Shown in pieces: positions 33,323-45,200 of a stretch of DNA of 64,000 bases. The stretch's first letter is position 1; each line of letters begins with the position of its first letter. Made by a program: the position numbers and the translations under genes. The notes under the pieces were generated by a model that saw only the letters and a list, made by a program, of their open reading frames with translations, was not told where the DNA came from and searched no databases. Origin of the DNA: Furcasterigmium furcatum (Eukaryota > Ascomycota > Sordariomycetes > Glomerellales > Plectosphaerellaceae); the NCBI GenBank assembly GCA_001599815.1, contig BCIA01000004.1, positions 4,118,082 through 4,182,081 on the forward strand. Reading direction: 5' to 3'.

Positions 33323-33902
33323 CGATTTCTCCGGGATGCGGACGAAGGTGAGATGAGGCGGCCATGAAGGTGGCAAAACACATGGCTAATCCAGACGAAT
33401 TGATAATCCTGAAATGGTTGTCCAGATAGGTAGGTATTACTCAGAGCTGCTAGGATTCGGTTTGACGGTCCTTGCAACTACCTATGTCGAGTTTAGCAAG
33501 AGAGGTCGTGTCGATTCCCTGATAAAGGAAGAGCCTATCTCGATTTGTTACAAATGGCCGGAAGGTATAAGTGAGTTTCATGCCGCGGCAGGTGGAGGGC
33601 ATGCCACGCGCAGCCAACACAAGAAGATGCTGCTTCTTGAAGAAGGACGGCCTGGGCTCTAAGATTCAAGAAGGAGAGGGCGGGTTTCATGGCAGGAAAC
33701 TGCCACCAGGAACCTTCCCAAGCTGGGAGAATTAAGTCATACGAAGTGGATGCAACAGAATTACGATCTCCTCTCAAGTTTGTCACTCGAAAAGTAACCC
33801 TCAAGAATCCCCCAAAGCTCCAACGCAAGTTCTCTCTCTCGGCACCTCCGATTCAACACCAACCAAGCAAGTCCGTGACACGGCCTAACTCGACCAATAA
33901 CA

Positions 33903-34366
33903 ATGGAGCCGACGTATCGACCTACTTCCGAAGAGGAGAGAAACCTGGCGTACAGGGGACTACCGTCGAGGCCGATCCTCAAGGCGACAACTTCATCCCA
34001 GCCCGTGACCCAGCCACGATGCATGTCAACCGTTGGCCAGCATCCCACCGTTGCCATGTGCGACTCAAATAAGCCTCTGCCTAACCTCATCCTGGAGAAT
34101 CTTCACGGGACCGACTGGATTGCTATAGATATTGTTCGTCTCGGATGCTCGCCCAACGAAATTGGCAAACCCCGACGAACGACCCAGTCGTTATGCTCAT
34201 CACCATTTCGGAAGACAGCACTACAGATGCCGAGGCCCTCTTCCACACGGCCTGCAGGTGCAAGGCTGCGCTCGGCCTTCACGGAATTACCGACGTCGAA
34301 GTTGAGACTGAGGCGTCAAAACTCGTACGGGCCAAGTCCAAAGAGGCCATTTCCCACGATAATTGA
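33903..34366 (+). pseudogene. Decayed copy of a multicopy fungal gene family
   Basis: Frame 3 from 33903 reads YRPTSEEERNLAYRGLPSRP and, near 34095-34140, LENLHGTDWIAIDIVRLG. The continuation, NDPVVMLITISED then RCKAALGLHGITDVEVETEA, lies in frame 2 (34145-34366). No intron can fit between them, so a small indel has broken the frame near 34150-34180. In intact relatives, as I recall, such a segment is followed by a long C-terminal half; none is visible here in any frame. The family is large and of unknown function in Sordariomycetes. I read this as a truncated, frameshifted relic. Confidence 0.6.
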
Positions 34367-35530
34367 CCTTCGTGTACGCCATGGCCTTAAGATGGCAACT
34401 TGGGTGGATCTGGGCGGCGTGGAAGAAGTCAGGGAACGAGTATCAAGTCGACGATAACCAGCATCGAGTCTACAACCAACATTGGAGAGGATGCGAAATG
34501 AGGTCAGCAGGGTTTGCAGGGTGGTGAAAATGATACCGATAGTATTTGCGGTGCTCTGTATGTTGCTCTTGAGGAAGTGTTAGAGTTGGGTTGTACTTAC
34601 AGCGTGCCGGGGCGATCAGGCAATAATGATACTAGAGCGTTGTCCCCTACTACCGCTATTTGACATTCATGATGCCACGATTATCTATGATCTTTGCACT
34701 CGGGTTGGACAACCCAACTCAAAGCTCTTTGCGATGGGTAGAGTTTAGGGATACCACCCGTGCCCACTGGAAACTGCTAAAGATTTCATATTCAATCCTG
34801 ATGTACTGAGGAGGTGGTTTCATGTATTTGTCAGGACATGAGCTGGACTAGACAATCACTGCTCAAGTGTCGATCTCCATGACGCCCATCAAACTAGCTT
34901 GATGAAGTTGAAATAAATTCCTGCTGAATGCAGATCTTTTCGCCGACTGCCAAAGCGACTTTGAATGGCTCCTTAACACACCTGATTAAATGGCTGGTCC
35001 TCAACCCGTGTTTGACACACGTGCGCGCCAAGCTGTGACATCTGATGCACTCATCGATTGGGTTACAATCTGAGGACTACATCAGGTAGTTCTCGGATCC
35101 GTCGACCAGTAACTGTCATTCAACTCGGCCGGTGATCCAGATCCTCGGGACGCGTGCTGGCCATCCCCGAAACTCCCCGTGAGCTTCAGGTTCTCCCACA
35201 ACCCTCCCTAGCTCACCCCCGATCCCCAATCCCGCCAAGCGCCATACCAAGCCGCCGGATCTTGTCGCTGGGCTCGACGGCCCCGGTCCGGTCCAGCGCC
35301 GTTGTCCAGTGGAGCATCGACAGCGATGGCGCCTGTAAGACATGGTCTAGCGAGCGACCAGAAGAACCCCTACCGCTCATCAGAGACGAGCCAGGGTCCT
35401 GGGCCACGATGACGGCTATTCCCTCAGATGCCCGTCGCCGCCGCCTGTGCGACCCCTCCTCCTTGTGCGACAGCCCCTCCGTCCTCCTCGTCGCATCCAA
35501 AACGGCCGGACCACAGACCACAGCGCAACC
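34367..35530. other. Intergenic: O-methyltransferase promoter
   Basis: 1.16 kb. The left part (about 34500-35100) is visibly richer in A and T than the genes around it and may include further decayed sequence. The right part has the C-rich motif at 35163-35179, about 350 bp before the methyltransferase. Confidence 0.5.
35163..35179. promoter_or_regulatory. C-rich motif upstream of the O-methyltransferase
   Basis: ATCCCCGAAACTCCCCG resembles the copies at 27699 and 33305. The role is inferred. Confidence 0.35.
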
Positions 35531-36920
35531 ATGACGGGCGACTCCTCCAACGGCGCCGTCTTCCGCGACGATCTCCAGCGCCTGACGCCCCAGCTCCTCG
35601 AGACGGTGCTGCAGTACAGCGCCTCGGCCAACGCGGACCAGGAGGCAGAGGGCCGCAACAAGATCGTCGCCGCCGCGCAGGCCATCATCGAGGCTGCCCG
35701 CCCGCCGCAGCCGCAATGGATGAACCAGTCCGCGGCCTGCGCCGAGTTCGTCGCACTCAGGCTCTTCATCGAATGGGGCGCCTTCGAGGCCATCCCGCTC
35801 GAGGGCACCATCGGCTACCAGGACCTCGCGGACAAGATCGGGGCCGACATGCAGCTCGTCCGTATGTGCTACGCCTCGTAGATACATGAACATGACCAAC
35901 TGCCGGACGGAGCTGACCCAGATTTCCCAGGGAGACTGGCGTGGGTCATGATCTCGACCGACCTGCTCACGCAGATTGGCGAGGACCAGGTCGCGCACAC
36001 TGACAAGTCGAGGCAGATCACACAACAGACGCACCTGCGCGCGATGTGGCAGCTCATGTATGAGATAGACCCCTCTACCAAACACGCTCACAGAAACATG
36101 GTCACTGACGAGGCGCAGGTTCAACAACATGTTCATGGGCTCGTCCATCATGCCGCGGTACTTCAACACCTACGGCAGGAAAGAGCCCAAGGGCCCGACG
36201 AATGTGCCCTACACCGTCGCGCACCTCCAGCCCGAGAAGACCTTCTGGGAGGTCCTCAACTCGGACCCCTACCAGATGCGCGTCTTCATGGAGGCCATGA
36301 CGGCCGTGGGCAAGGACGTGCCTCTCATGGGCCCCATCACCGGCCTGTACGATTTCAAATGGGTCGCGGATGCGGCGGCGGCGAGCCCGGCAGACAGGGC
36401 GCTGCTCGTCGACGTGGGAGGAGGCAAGGGCCACTGCATCAAGGCCTTCTGCGAGGCCGGCTCGCCCCTGACCACGGACCGGTGCGTGCTGCAGGACGTG
36501 CCGCCGGTGATAGCGCACGTCCAGGCGGACGAGAACTCGGGCCTCGCCGGCACGAAGCTCATGGCCATCGACTTCCACAAGGAGCAGCCCGTGAAGGGCG
36601 CGCTGATCTACTACATCCGCCACTGCCTGCACAACTACGGCGACGAGGAGGTCATCGGCATCATGCGGCACACGGCGGAGGCCATGGCGGACGACAGCAA
36701 GCTCCTCATCGCCGACTACATCATGTCCAACCCGCCGAGCAAGTTCGCCGTCTGGATGGACTTCATCATGTGCATGTCCGGCGGCAAGGAGCGCACGCGC
36801 GCCATGTGGGAGCACGTCGCCTCCGAGGCCGGCCTCACGCTTGTGACATACCACGGCCTCGACCGCTCGCCGGACGGACACGCTGTCATCGAATGCGTAA
36901 AGAAGCAGCAGCAAGCGTGA
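35531..36920 (+). CDS. SAM-dependent O-methyltransferase (class I, plant COMT-like)
   Basis: Exons are 35531..35861, 35931..36057 and 36119..36920, 419 aa, introns 69 and 61 bp. The N-terminal winged-helix dimerisation half (residues about 1-170) is followed by the SAM pocket LLVDVGGGKGH near 247, DRCVLQDVPPVI, and the catalytic-base region RHCLHNYGDEE near 320, with further LLIADYIMS. Fungal members methylate hydroxyls of polyketides and other secondary metabolites in the cytosol. The start ATG was chosen at MTGDSSNG; the frame is open upstream from 35447, but those residues are arginine-rich leader. The next gene on the same strand, 771 bp on, is a flavin monooxygenase, so a two-step tailoring role is plausible. 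No core synthase lies in the window. Confidence 0.9.
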
Positions 36921-37691
36921 GCCAGGACCCCAGAGGGAACCACAAGGGGCGGGCCGCAGCACTCGTTCGATACCACCTCATTCCTTGATAGATGGCACAT
37001 GAAGCACATGAAGAAGAACCAATACCTTGAAGCTCGTCCCATGTCATCGTCTCCACGCGTGAACGCTGCACTGCAACCGAGCGGACTAGCCACTGATGTC
37101 GCCGGGGCTTCATTGGGTCCACGACCACCGGGCTAGAGCCCGCTGGACAGCCCCTCAGCTCGGCGCAGGAAAAGGAGCCATCGCGATGGAGAAGTTCCCC
37201 GAGAGGCCAAGGGTATAACCCATCCCGTCCGCCCGTCTAGCGCGCGATTTTGCCCCCTGTTCTCCAACGATGCGAATACCCTTCCCCCACTGGTTCAGGG
37301 GACCCTGGGCTTCCAGACGCGACGAATCCGTGGATGGCGCTACTGCAAGAACAAACCTGCCTTGTTGATTTTAGCATGTGCGTGAGCTGACGAATGGATC
37401 TTGGGTTCGTTCGTGATAGGGGATTACCGAACGGTTTAGCGGCGGCGCTGCGGGGTTTGGCCCAGTCCGTCTCGAGATGAGGTGGGCGAAGAGCGATCTC
37501 CAGAGCGAGCGAGTCGCCGGTCTGTCCCGTGGTCCTGGTAGTGGGATTCGATCCGGTCGACTCTTAAATCTCCCGGTCCAACGGTCCAACGGTCTCATCG
37601 CGCCTCTGCCCATTGCCACCTCGTCCGGCGAGAGTGTCACTCTTGAACCCCTTTGTCAGGATCCCCTCGATTGCCTCGAATCCAGTCGACG
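36921..37691. other. Intergenic: monooxygenase promoter
   Basis: 771 bp. It contains AGGGGATTACCGAACGG at 37418-37434, similar to the shared C-rich motif. No ORF is supported. Confidence 0.5.
37418..37434. promoter_or_regulatory. C-rich motif variant upstream of the monooxygenase
   Basis: The GGGGATTACCGAAC core matches the copy at 27652 except for two missing C, about 260 bp before the ATG. Confidence 0.35.
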
Positions 37692-39785
37692 ATGCGTGTT
37701 GCGGTCATCGGCGGTGGCCCCTCTGGGCTCGTGTCGCTCAAGTACCTCCTCCAGACGCACGAGTACTTTGCGACGAGCAGGTTCGAGGTCAAGCTGTTCG
37801 AGTCCTCGGACAAGATCGGCGGCATCTTCTACCACCATGTCTACGAGAACGCGGAGCTCGTCTCGTCCAAGTTCCTGACGTCCTTCTCTGACTTCCGCCC
37901 TCGCCGCGACGACCCAGACTTCCTCTCGGCCGAGAGGTACCTGGAATACCTCCACGACTATGCCTCCGAGTTCAATCTCTGGCCGCATATCAACCTCGAG
38001 ACCAAGGTCGTCGCTGTGCGCCGCGGCAAGGGTGACAAGGGCCACGTCGTGACGTACAGGACGAAGGACGGCCAGGAGATCGAGTGGGAATGCGACGCGC
38101 TGGCCGTCTGCTCCGGGTTGCACGATGTGGCCAATATTCCCGACCTCAAGGGCATCGAGAACGTTCCCGTGGTCATGCATTCGGCCGATTTCAAGTCCAG
38201 CGAGCAGTTTGGCGTCGACAAGACTGTCATGGTCCTCGGCAGCGGCGAGACCAGCATGGATATCTGCGCGCTGGCCATCAACGCCCCGACCAAGCAGGTC
38301 GTTCTGGCGCATCGGCATGGCTGGTACGGAGCGCCCAAGGTAAGATGGCGGATTCCTGCGCCGCCGACAGAACCATGTGAAGCTGACTGGGTTCTCAGCG
38401 ACTCGCCAACACCCGCCTGCTCCCGAGCATCTGGAAGATCCCCGAAGACGAGAAGAAGATGTTCATGAACAAGTCGCTACCCATTGACGTTAGCCACCTG
38501 TCCCTCTTCGATACGGCTTACGTTCACCCCGTCGTGAGGGATTCCATGGTCGTCTGGGACAATTACGACGCGGTCGCAGTCGGCAGTGGTTATATCTCGA
38601 CGGGCGCGACCCTCGGGTTCGACCAGTTCGTAGGCGGCGTCCCTCCTGAGAAGCTGCACGCCTCTCGACGTAAGCCCTCTCCCTTTCCCGTGTCCTGTCG
38701 CTGTGGCTGACTTCCCTCTCAGTCTTCTTCAACAAGGCCTGGACCAAGATCAACAATCACATCAGTCCCTACTACCGTCCAACCGAGGCGGCCTCCTTCG
38801 GCGACCGCGTCCGTCAGTTCCTCCTCGAAACCCCTCTCGACCCTCCCGGCCGCCCCATCGACGTTGCGCCCTTCCCAACGCACATTGACGAGCAGGGCAT
38901 CGCGCATTTCGCCGACAACGGCGGACCCGAGTACCCGCGGATCAAGAACCAGACCATCAAGCCGGATGTCATTGTCATGGCGACGGGCTACCTCCAGGCC
39001 TTCCCCTTCCTCGAGTCCAAGCAGAACTCGGGCCGCAAGGCGTACCCGCGCGCTGACCAGGCCGACGTCCGCGAGGTCTGGAAGCGTGATGACCCGACGG
39101 TGGGCTTCATCGGGTTCATCCGCCCCGGCTTCGGCGCCATTCCGCCGCTGTCCGAGCTGCAGGTCATGCTGTGGATCATGAACCTCCTCGGGCAGGTGAA
39201 GAAGCCCCTCGTCGAGGACGACCAGTGGCACTATCGCCTCATCGCGCCGCCGGAGGCTCGCCTCAGCTACGGCGTCGAGCATGACAGCTACGCGTACCAG
39301 CTGGCAGCCGACATGGACGCCGCGGCCGGCTTCACGGACGTGGCGCTACTGAGCTTCAAGGAGAGCAACGGCCGGTACTGGAGGTTGCCGTGGATCTGGG
39401 CTGCGAGCACCAACTTCACGGTCAAGTTCCGCCTGGTCGGCCCGTGGGCCTGGAAGGGCGCCGCAGATGTGATGACGGACGACTTGTGGGAGGTCATTAG
39501 CCGGCGCCAGGGCTTGTTCGGTAAGTGGTGCCCGATTCTGGCCGATTTCGAGATTCACGAGAAAGTGCTAACCTTTGGACAGGCAACTTCACCTTGTTCA
39601 TCATGCCGGCCCTGCAGCTTGGGCCCGTCCACCTGTTTTACTGGCTGTATGCCATGTTCATCAACTTCCTCGCGTTCTTCTGGCTGGCGAAGCCACTGAA
39701 GCCGGTAAGTCAGCCTAAGTTGATGATCGAGGAGCTGAAGAGGAAGCACGAGAAGATGAAGGGGATGTCGAACGGGGCCATGTGA
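37692..39785 (+). CDS. Flavin-containing monooxygenase with C-terminal membrane segment
   Basis: Exons are 37692..38339, 38399..38669, 38723..39520 and 39583..39785, 639 aa; introns of 59, 53 and 62 bp, the last with a GCTAAC branch. Motifs: FAD-binding VIGGGPSG at 6-12, NADPH-binding VLGSGETSMD near 180, and ATGY near 393. The last exon encodes a long hydrophobic run (about 575-605, LFIMPALQLGPVHLFYWLYA) and a basic tail, suggesting membrane anchoring, unusual for soluble FMOs. The enzyme would insert one oxygen on N or S, or act as a Baeyer-Villiger-type catalyst. A GTAAGT within the last exon has no fitting acceptor and is not used. It lies beside the methyltransferase on the same strand. 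Confidence 0.9.
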
Positions 39786-40461
39786 GCATGGAGGCTGGGG
39801 TTGAGCAGGCGTGATCTGTAGTGGTCGTCACGACGATATGATAATGAATGCCTCTTTTCCTTGAGATTGTCGAAGCCCGAATCGAGGGCCTGGTGCATCC
39901 GACGGAGGCGAGAAGGCGGTGTGGTGTGGTGAATGTATGGCTGCCTGATCATTAGTGTAAATGCCGCGATGTCTCGGCATCTCGCGCTTCTTGAGATAGA
40001 GCGAGGACGCGTCAGTCGCGTCGTCTTCGAATGATGAAGATGGAGGCGTCTCCAGATCGGGGGCTGGAATCCGTGGGCACCACACCAAGCCGCACAGCCT
40101 CACCTGACAGGGGCACGAACAGGGGTCGATCGGCTAATCAGCCACACAATGACATCAGTGCCAGCGAGGGGATGCGCAAGAGGCCGCGACACCTCTCGGG
40201 TTGGGAAGTTGCAGTGGACGTGATACACGTGTACCTGCCTGTGATGTGACAAGGAAGCCTCATCCTTCCTTCCCTTGCCCCTGCCAGGCTTCTGCAAAGG
40301 ATCTCCATACATAAGGCGACCCCATCGTATCTCGCATCCATTCCAAGACCCTGCTTCTCCAGACCTCCAACTCCAAGATACCCAGACCAACCTACACGCG
40401 CTACATACAACATCATCGCAACCAGAATCGTTAGATCTTCTCCCAGACATACATCGCCATC
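39786..40461. other. Intergenic: SYLF gene promoter
   Basis: 676 bp. No ORF is supported. The 150 bp before the start are C/A-rich with few G on plus, typical of a fungal leader. Confidence 0.5.
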
Positions 40462-42258
40462 ATGTCTGGAAACCCAGAAAAGCCTCCCATCGTCCCCGAC
40501 CAGACGACCGGGAACGAGGAGTACCCGCCTCCGCCCCCTGGAGCTCCAGACCTTCCCCCGGCCTACTCGACAGGCGAACACCACCAACCGCCGCCGGAGA
40601 AGGGTGGTCTACCTCAGTACCACCAAGATCCTGTTCCCGAGCAACAACAGCACCATGCCCCTTCACGAGTCGACTCTGGCGTGGCCACCGCCTTCTACAG
40701 ATCTTCAGACCAGTATGACGGGCCACCTCCCCCTCTTCCTGGTCCCCGACCTACGCAACAAAACGATGCCATCCCCGCCTACAACCCAGCGAACCCCCAG
40801 TTTGCTTCCCCGCCTGGAGCTCAACAGTACCCGAATGCACACTCAACGCAGCCTCATCAGGAGGCACCGCTTGCTGAGCAGGACGGCTCCCGCCGCAACC
40901 TCGCCTCCATCCTCACAGAGATCGGCCAAAAGGCCGCAGGGCCCATCAATGCGATTGCCAATAAGCTGGGCTCGCAGAGTTTCCTTCCCACCACGATGGA
41001 CAAGGAGTGTTTCAAGGCTGCGCAAATCCTGAGGAGCTTCTGCAGTAAGTTGACCACCGCCGCACCCGATATGATGCCATGAGCCCTACTGACACAAGAA
41101 ATAGAGGAGGGCATCACCTCTGACGCAGAAGCCGTCAACCCCGACCCCGCGGATACCAAGCCTGAAGTAGAGGATTCAGCAGCTCCTGGCAAGCAGAAGC
41201 AGCGTCGCGATCGCGGTGCCATTGTCAAGATCCCCTCCAAGGTGATTGCCAAGGCCCAAGGTCTCGCCATCTTCACCACTGCTCGTGTCGGCTTTAACTT
41301 CTCCGGCGCAACGGGATCTGGTATCCTCATCTCCCGTCTTCCCGATGGTCGTTGGTCGCCCCCTTCCGGAATCCAGGTCCATGCTCTGGGCGCTGGATTC
41401 ATGTTCGGACTCGACATCTACGACTGCGTCTGTGTCATCAACTCGAAAGAAGCGCTCTCCGCTTTCATGAGCACGCGCGTCAGCCTGGGACCCGATGTGG
41501 CCGTTACTGCCGGCCCATGGGGTGCGGGCGGCATGGTCGACTTTGGAAGCGCATTTCAGTCGGATGAGGACCGTAGGGCACTGGAGGCCCAGAGAGCCCA
41601 GCTGAAGCAGCAGCAGCCGAACGATCACGTCCACGACAAACCCTCTCAGGCTGGTACTCCCGGTACCGCCGGTACCCCTGAAGGGGAAGAAGGCAAGCTG
41701 AAGCCCCAGAAGGGCTACCAGAGGCGAAACAGCAGCATGGCCAAGCCGGTCTTCTCCTACGTCAAGTCCCGTGGCTTCTATGCCGGCGTTACCGTCGACG
41801 GCACCATCATCACGGAGCGCAAGGACGCCAACGCGGCTTTCTACGGCCAGCGGGTCAGTGTCGAGCAGATCTTGAACGGCCAGGTCCCCGCTCACGGCCC
41901 TGCCTGGCCAGCCGGTGGCCAGCCCCTTTACGAGGCACTTCGGATCGCCGAGGCCCAGCAGCCTCTGCCCGATGCCAACATGCCCGCTCCGCCGCCTCCG
42001 GCCGGTGAAAAGCCCGTCCCGTCCGGACCTGCTGATCAGCAGCACACTGTCCACCCGCTCCAGAGCCACCCGCCAACGACACAGCCCGCTCCGTCTGCTG
42101 CTGGTGGCCAGCAGCCCGCTGCGAACCCGCTCCAGAGCCAGGTGCTTCAGAGCCACCCGACGACCAGCGATGGCACCTCGAAACCGGGCGATGAGTTGCC
42201 CGCCTACCAAGACGATGGCGTGGAGCGGCCTGGTGATCAGAAGGTGCACTTTTCTTAG
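40462..42258 (+). CDS. SYLF-domain (Ysc84-type) lipid- and actin-binding protein
   Basis: Exons are 40462..41044 and 41105..42258, 578 aa; one 60-bp intron. The SYLF domain spans roughly 230-455 (IPSKVIAKAQGLAIFTTARVG, GSGILISRLPDG, GAGFMFGLDIYD, FSYVKSRGFYAGVTVDGT). Family members bind phosphoinositides and actin at endocytic sites. The domain is interrupted near 345-390 by a polar Gly/Thr/Pro linker. There is no C-terminal SH3 domain, unlike yeast Ysc84, but proline-rich tails at both ends. PY-type motifs are present: PPAY near 33, LPQY, and LPAY near the C-terminus. The C-terminal part has HPLQSH-like repeats. The start ATG directly opens the proline-rich head. Confidence 0.88.
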
Positions 42259-45200
42259 TTTCCGCGTGGCCTGATGAAGGATTCGAGACAATAGCAGGGC
42301 GTTAAGGACTGTCTTTTCATGTAGCAGCTGCCAGACCCTTGGGAGCTGGAACGCCAACCTTACCTTCTCGATGCAATGATACCTAGACAGCTATGACTAT
42401 AACTCACTCTTACCTATGCATATTACCCGTGTTCCCGCAACGATTTGTTACCGACACCTGCCTTGATGACATCCACACCCGACATGGAGGAGACTCAACC
42501 CCGGACCCCTCGCCAGGTTGTGCAACCTCGAAATCCGCCGGAAGTACCTCGACAGTACGACAGCGGCGTTGAAACCTCGTGTTTGGCTCACCCCGCCGTC
42601 ATGCCACTGGCCGAGACATCGGATCGACCTTGCCTGGCAGGTCAGTCGAAACAGCTGCGTTCCACGGCGGCACGGAAGCGGGAGGCTGTCAAGATGTCCT
42701 CGGGATCGATTGTTTGCGGGGTCAGCAGCATTCCGCGCCGATACCCTCGAGACATGTGTTGTATTCTAGAAGATCGGCGGCCAGAAACCGTTCATTCCAG
42801 TGACTTGCTGGATTTGGGAGTGGCTGATGCTCGAACCTGAAGTCCGGGCCGGCCTGCAGTCACAGCGTATGGTACCTCGAGAAAGAAATACGGGACGGTG
42901 GCATCAAGCCCGGCGGGTGCCCGGTGGTCGGACACATCACACGAGAAATCGGAGGCACGAAAAGGGCCGGCCGAGGTGCGTTGTCCCGGCTGGCCCCCGA
43001 ATCGATGACGGCCTATCGTGGACCCGAGGGACGGCCAGATGGATGGCAGGAATGCGCGGCGGGCCCAGATTTCTGAAACCAACCGTCCCGACAGCCCGGA
43101 TGGAGAAGACACGGATTTGCAGGAGCGTGGCTCAGCGGGTAGACAAACATTTTCCCACGCGGTCTCAGCGTTGGGGGTTGGTCCGACGGAGCTGGGCTGG
43201 CGAGAGGCCGGCGACGGCGAGGCTAGGGATGGACCGGTTCGAAGTCAATCCAGAGCGTTTGCGCTCGGAGAAGGCGAAGCGGCTGGTGTTGGGCGACGGA
43301 AAGGTGGGTGGGAAACGCCTGCGGCAAGCCACAACGCCAGGCACGCGTGAATTCAGATTGCCAGCTAGCCAACCAACCCTGTTGCGAGTTTCCTGGATCC
43401 AGTCTGCGCGCGGACAGGTAACGTGCCTCCGCAGTGAGATGGCAGTCGTTGTTCCGGCCGTTCATTGTCACCGTCCTAATTCATCATGGATGCGGCGGAT
43501 GGCCTGCGTCTTGGAACCTTCGCCTTCGGTTCCGAATTGCTTTGCGCTGGCTTGCATTCTGTCGACGGCCTTCCCCTCCACAGTTCGCGGCGCTTAGGCA
43601 AGGAGTGCGGAGGATATGGGGGTGGCCAGGGTGTGTCATCGAAAAAAGCTTGGCTGAGCTTGACAGAAGCATCTCTGCCAAGGTGGGTGACCGCACGCGT
43701 TCGTGGAGATCGACATTTCTCGTGTGTGATGACGCCCAAGCCAGGGAGTGTCGATCCGTCGGAACCCTTGCCCCCGCGACTCGCAGACGAGATTGTTCGC
43801 TGGTGTGGCGTGACGTGACCAGCGAAAAGACTGATACTCACACGATATTGAGACAGGAGATGAGAATAGCATCACCTCGGGAAGGGCGCTGAGACAATCT
43901 TGGCGTGGGCGAGAAGCTGCTGCCCGGACACTTGGTCAGAAACCCAGGATCCAGAACAACAGACGACGATGTAGGACACGTGAGGCCATGCGCGCGTTCC
44001 GTCGATAGTTCAGTGTTCTGCTGCAGCTTGACGCGATCACGACAGTCCAACGCAGGGAGTCGCCGTTTGCAGCGGGCGCGTCCCCGGACTCACACAGGGC
44101 TGCCTCTGGCGGGATCAGCCGCACAACGCGATCTCGCCGTGGATGAGCTGACTCGACATTGCCCCAGAGAGGAGGATTTCGCGCTCCGAGGAACGTTACG
44201 GCCGGCACCCAACGCAGACGATGAATCGGTCAGCGAGTGTCTGTTGCGACCAACGCGTTCGCCTTGGCGACCCTTGGACCATCTGGGGCCTGCGTTTGTG
44301 TCTCTAGCCCCATGCACGTGCAGATGGCGTGCCAGAGACCGTGGACCGTTCGTCAGGATTGGACTGGTCTGGGCGACAGACAGAAGGCCGCGAGTCCCTG
44401 AAGCTGGGCGGGCTTGGAAGGCCAAGCACCAAGTAGTGTAAGCAGGGCCTTATTGTCTCCGATTGAGAAGGGAGTTGGCCTTGGAGATCTTGGAAGCTTG
44501 GCCATCCGATTCATCCTGGTGTCAGGCTGTGCATGCTCAATGCTTAATGCTTAATGCGAAACGATGGTAGGCCGGGGAATCGGGTAAGCTCGCGGGAGCT
44601 TGCTTGCGGAGGCACAGACGGCGCATCTGGAGTACATAGCTGGGAGCAAGCGACACGAGAATGTTGGAGGGGTCGACGGGATCGGATGAGGACATTGAAT
44701 TAAGTACAGGTGGTGATGAGGTCCGGATTGCAAGATACGAGGTTGCGTTGCGTTCCATGCTTGGGGGGAGAACGGATGCAGCTGCTGGTCACCCCACGGC
44801 CCACGCAGGATTGGCACCGGCCCGCCTCAAAAGAACACAGGGTCCGGTCGACTCCTTCGTCAGTCAGTGCATCGAAATTAAAAATGGCAACAGGGACGAC
44901 TAAGCATAGCACTAATGCCGATCATCAGCAGTGAGGATGATCACAGGAGGCGATGCACTCCGTCTCGCAAAGGCCATTTGGCTCCAAGCATGGGCTTTAC
45001 ATAGACTTGTGCAGTCAGCATCGACTCTCAACCAGCCTCGACACAGCCGCACGACGAGTACGCAATTGCCACAACCACTCACTGCTCGGTAGGTTAGGCC
45101 GATGGCTGACAGTAGCCAAATTCGCACCTGGCGTGTCGGAGACATTGGATGGAGGCAAGAGCACATGAGAATAGAACATCGCTGAGTGGCCACAGCACAG

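Larger units (their letters stand above)
33128..33850. other. Intergenic: dehydrogenase promoter
   Basis: It holds TATAAA on minus (33203-33208) and C-rich motifs (33272-33322). To the right it grades into the decayed gene. No ORF is supported. Confidence 0.5.

Noticed and set aside
24661..39785. One large secondary-metabolite cluster from the sugar transporter to the monooxygenase
   Set aside because: There is no polyketide, peptide or terpene synthase and no pathway regulator; only two adjacent tailoring-type enzymes are supported.
39716..39785. Extra intron at GTAAGT in the last monooxygenase exon
   Set aside because: No acceptor with branch point follows at a usual distance, and the frame reads through to a good stop.
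43226..43250. tRNA-like GGTTCGA motif (also at other intergenic sites)
   Set aside because: The flanking bases do not form a T-stem, and no acceptor or anticodon arm pairs around it.
42800..43597. 265-codon frame on plus
   Set aside because: Arginine-rich and low complexity, with no recognisable start context or domain.
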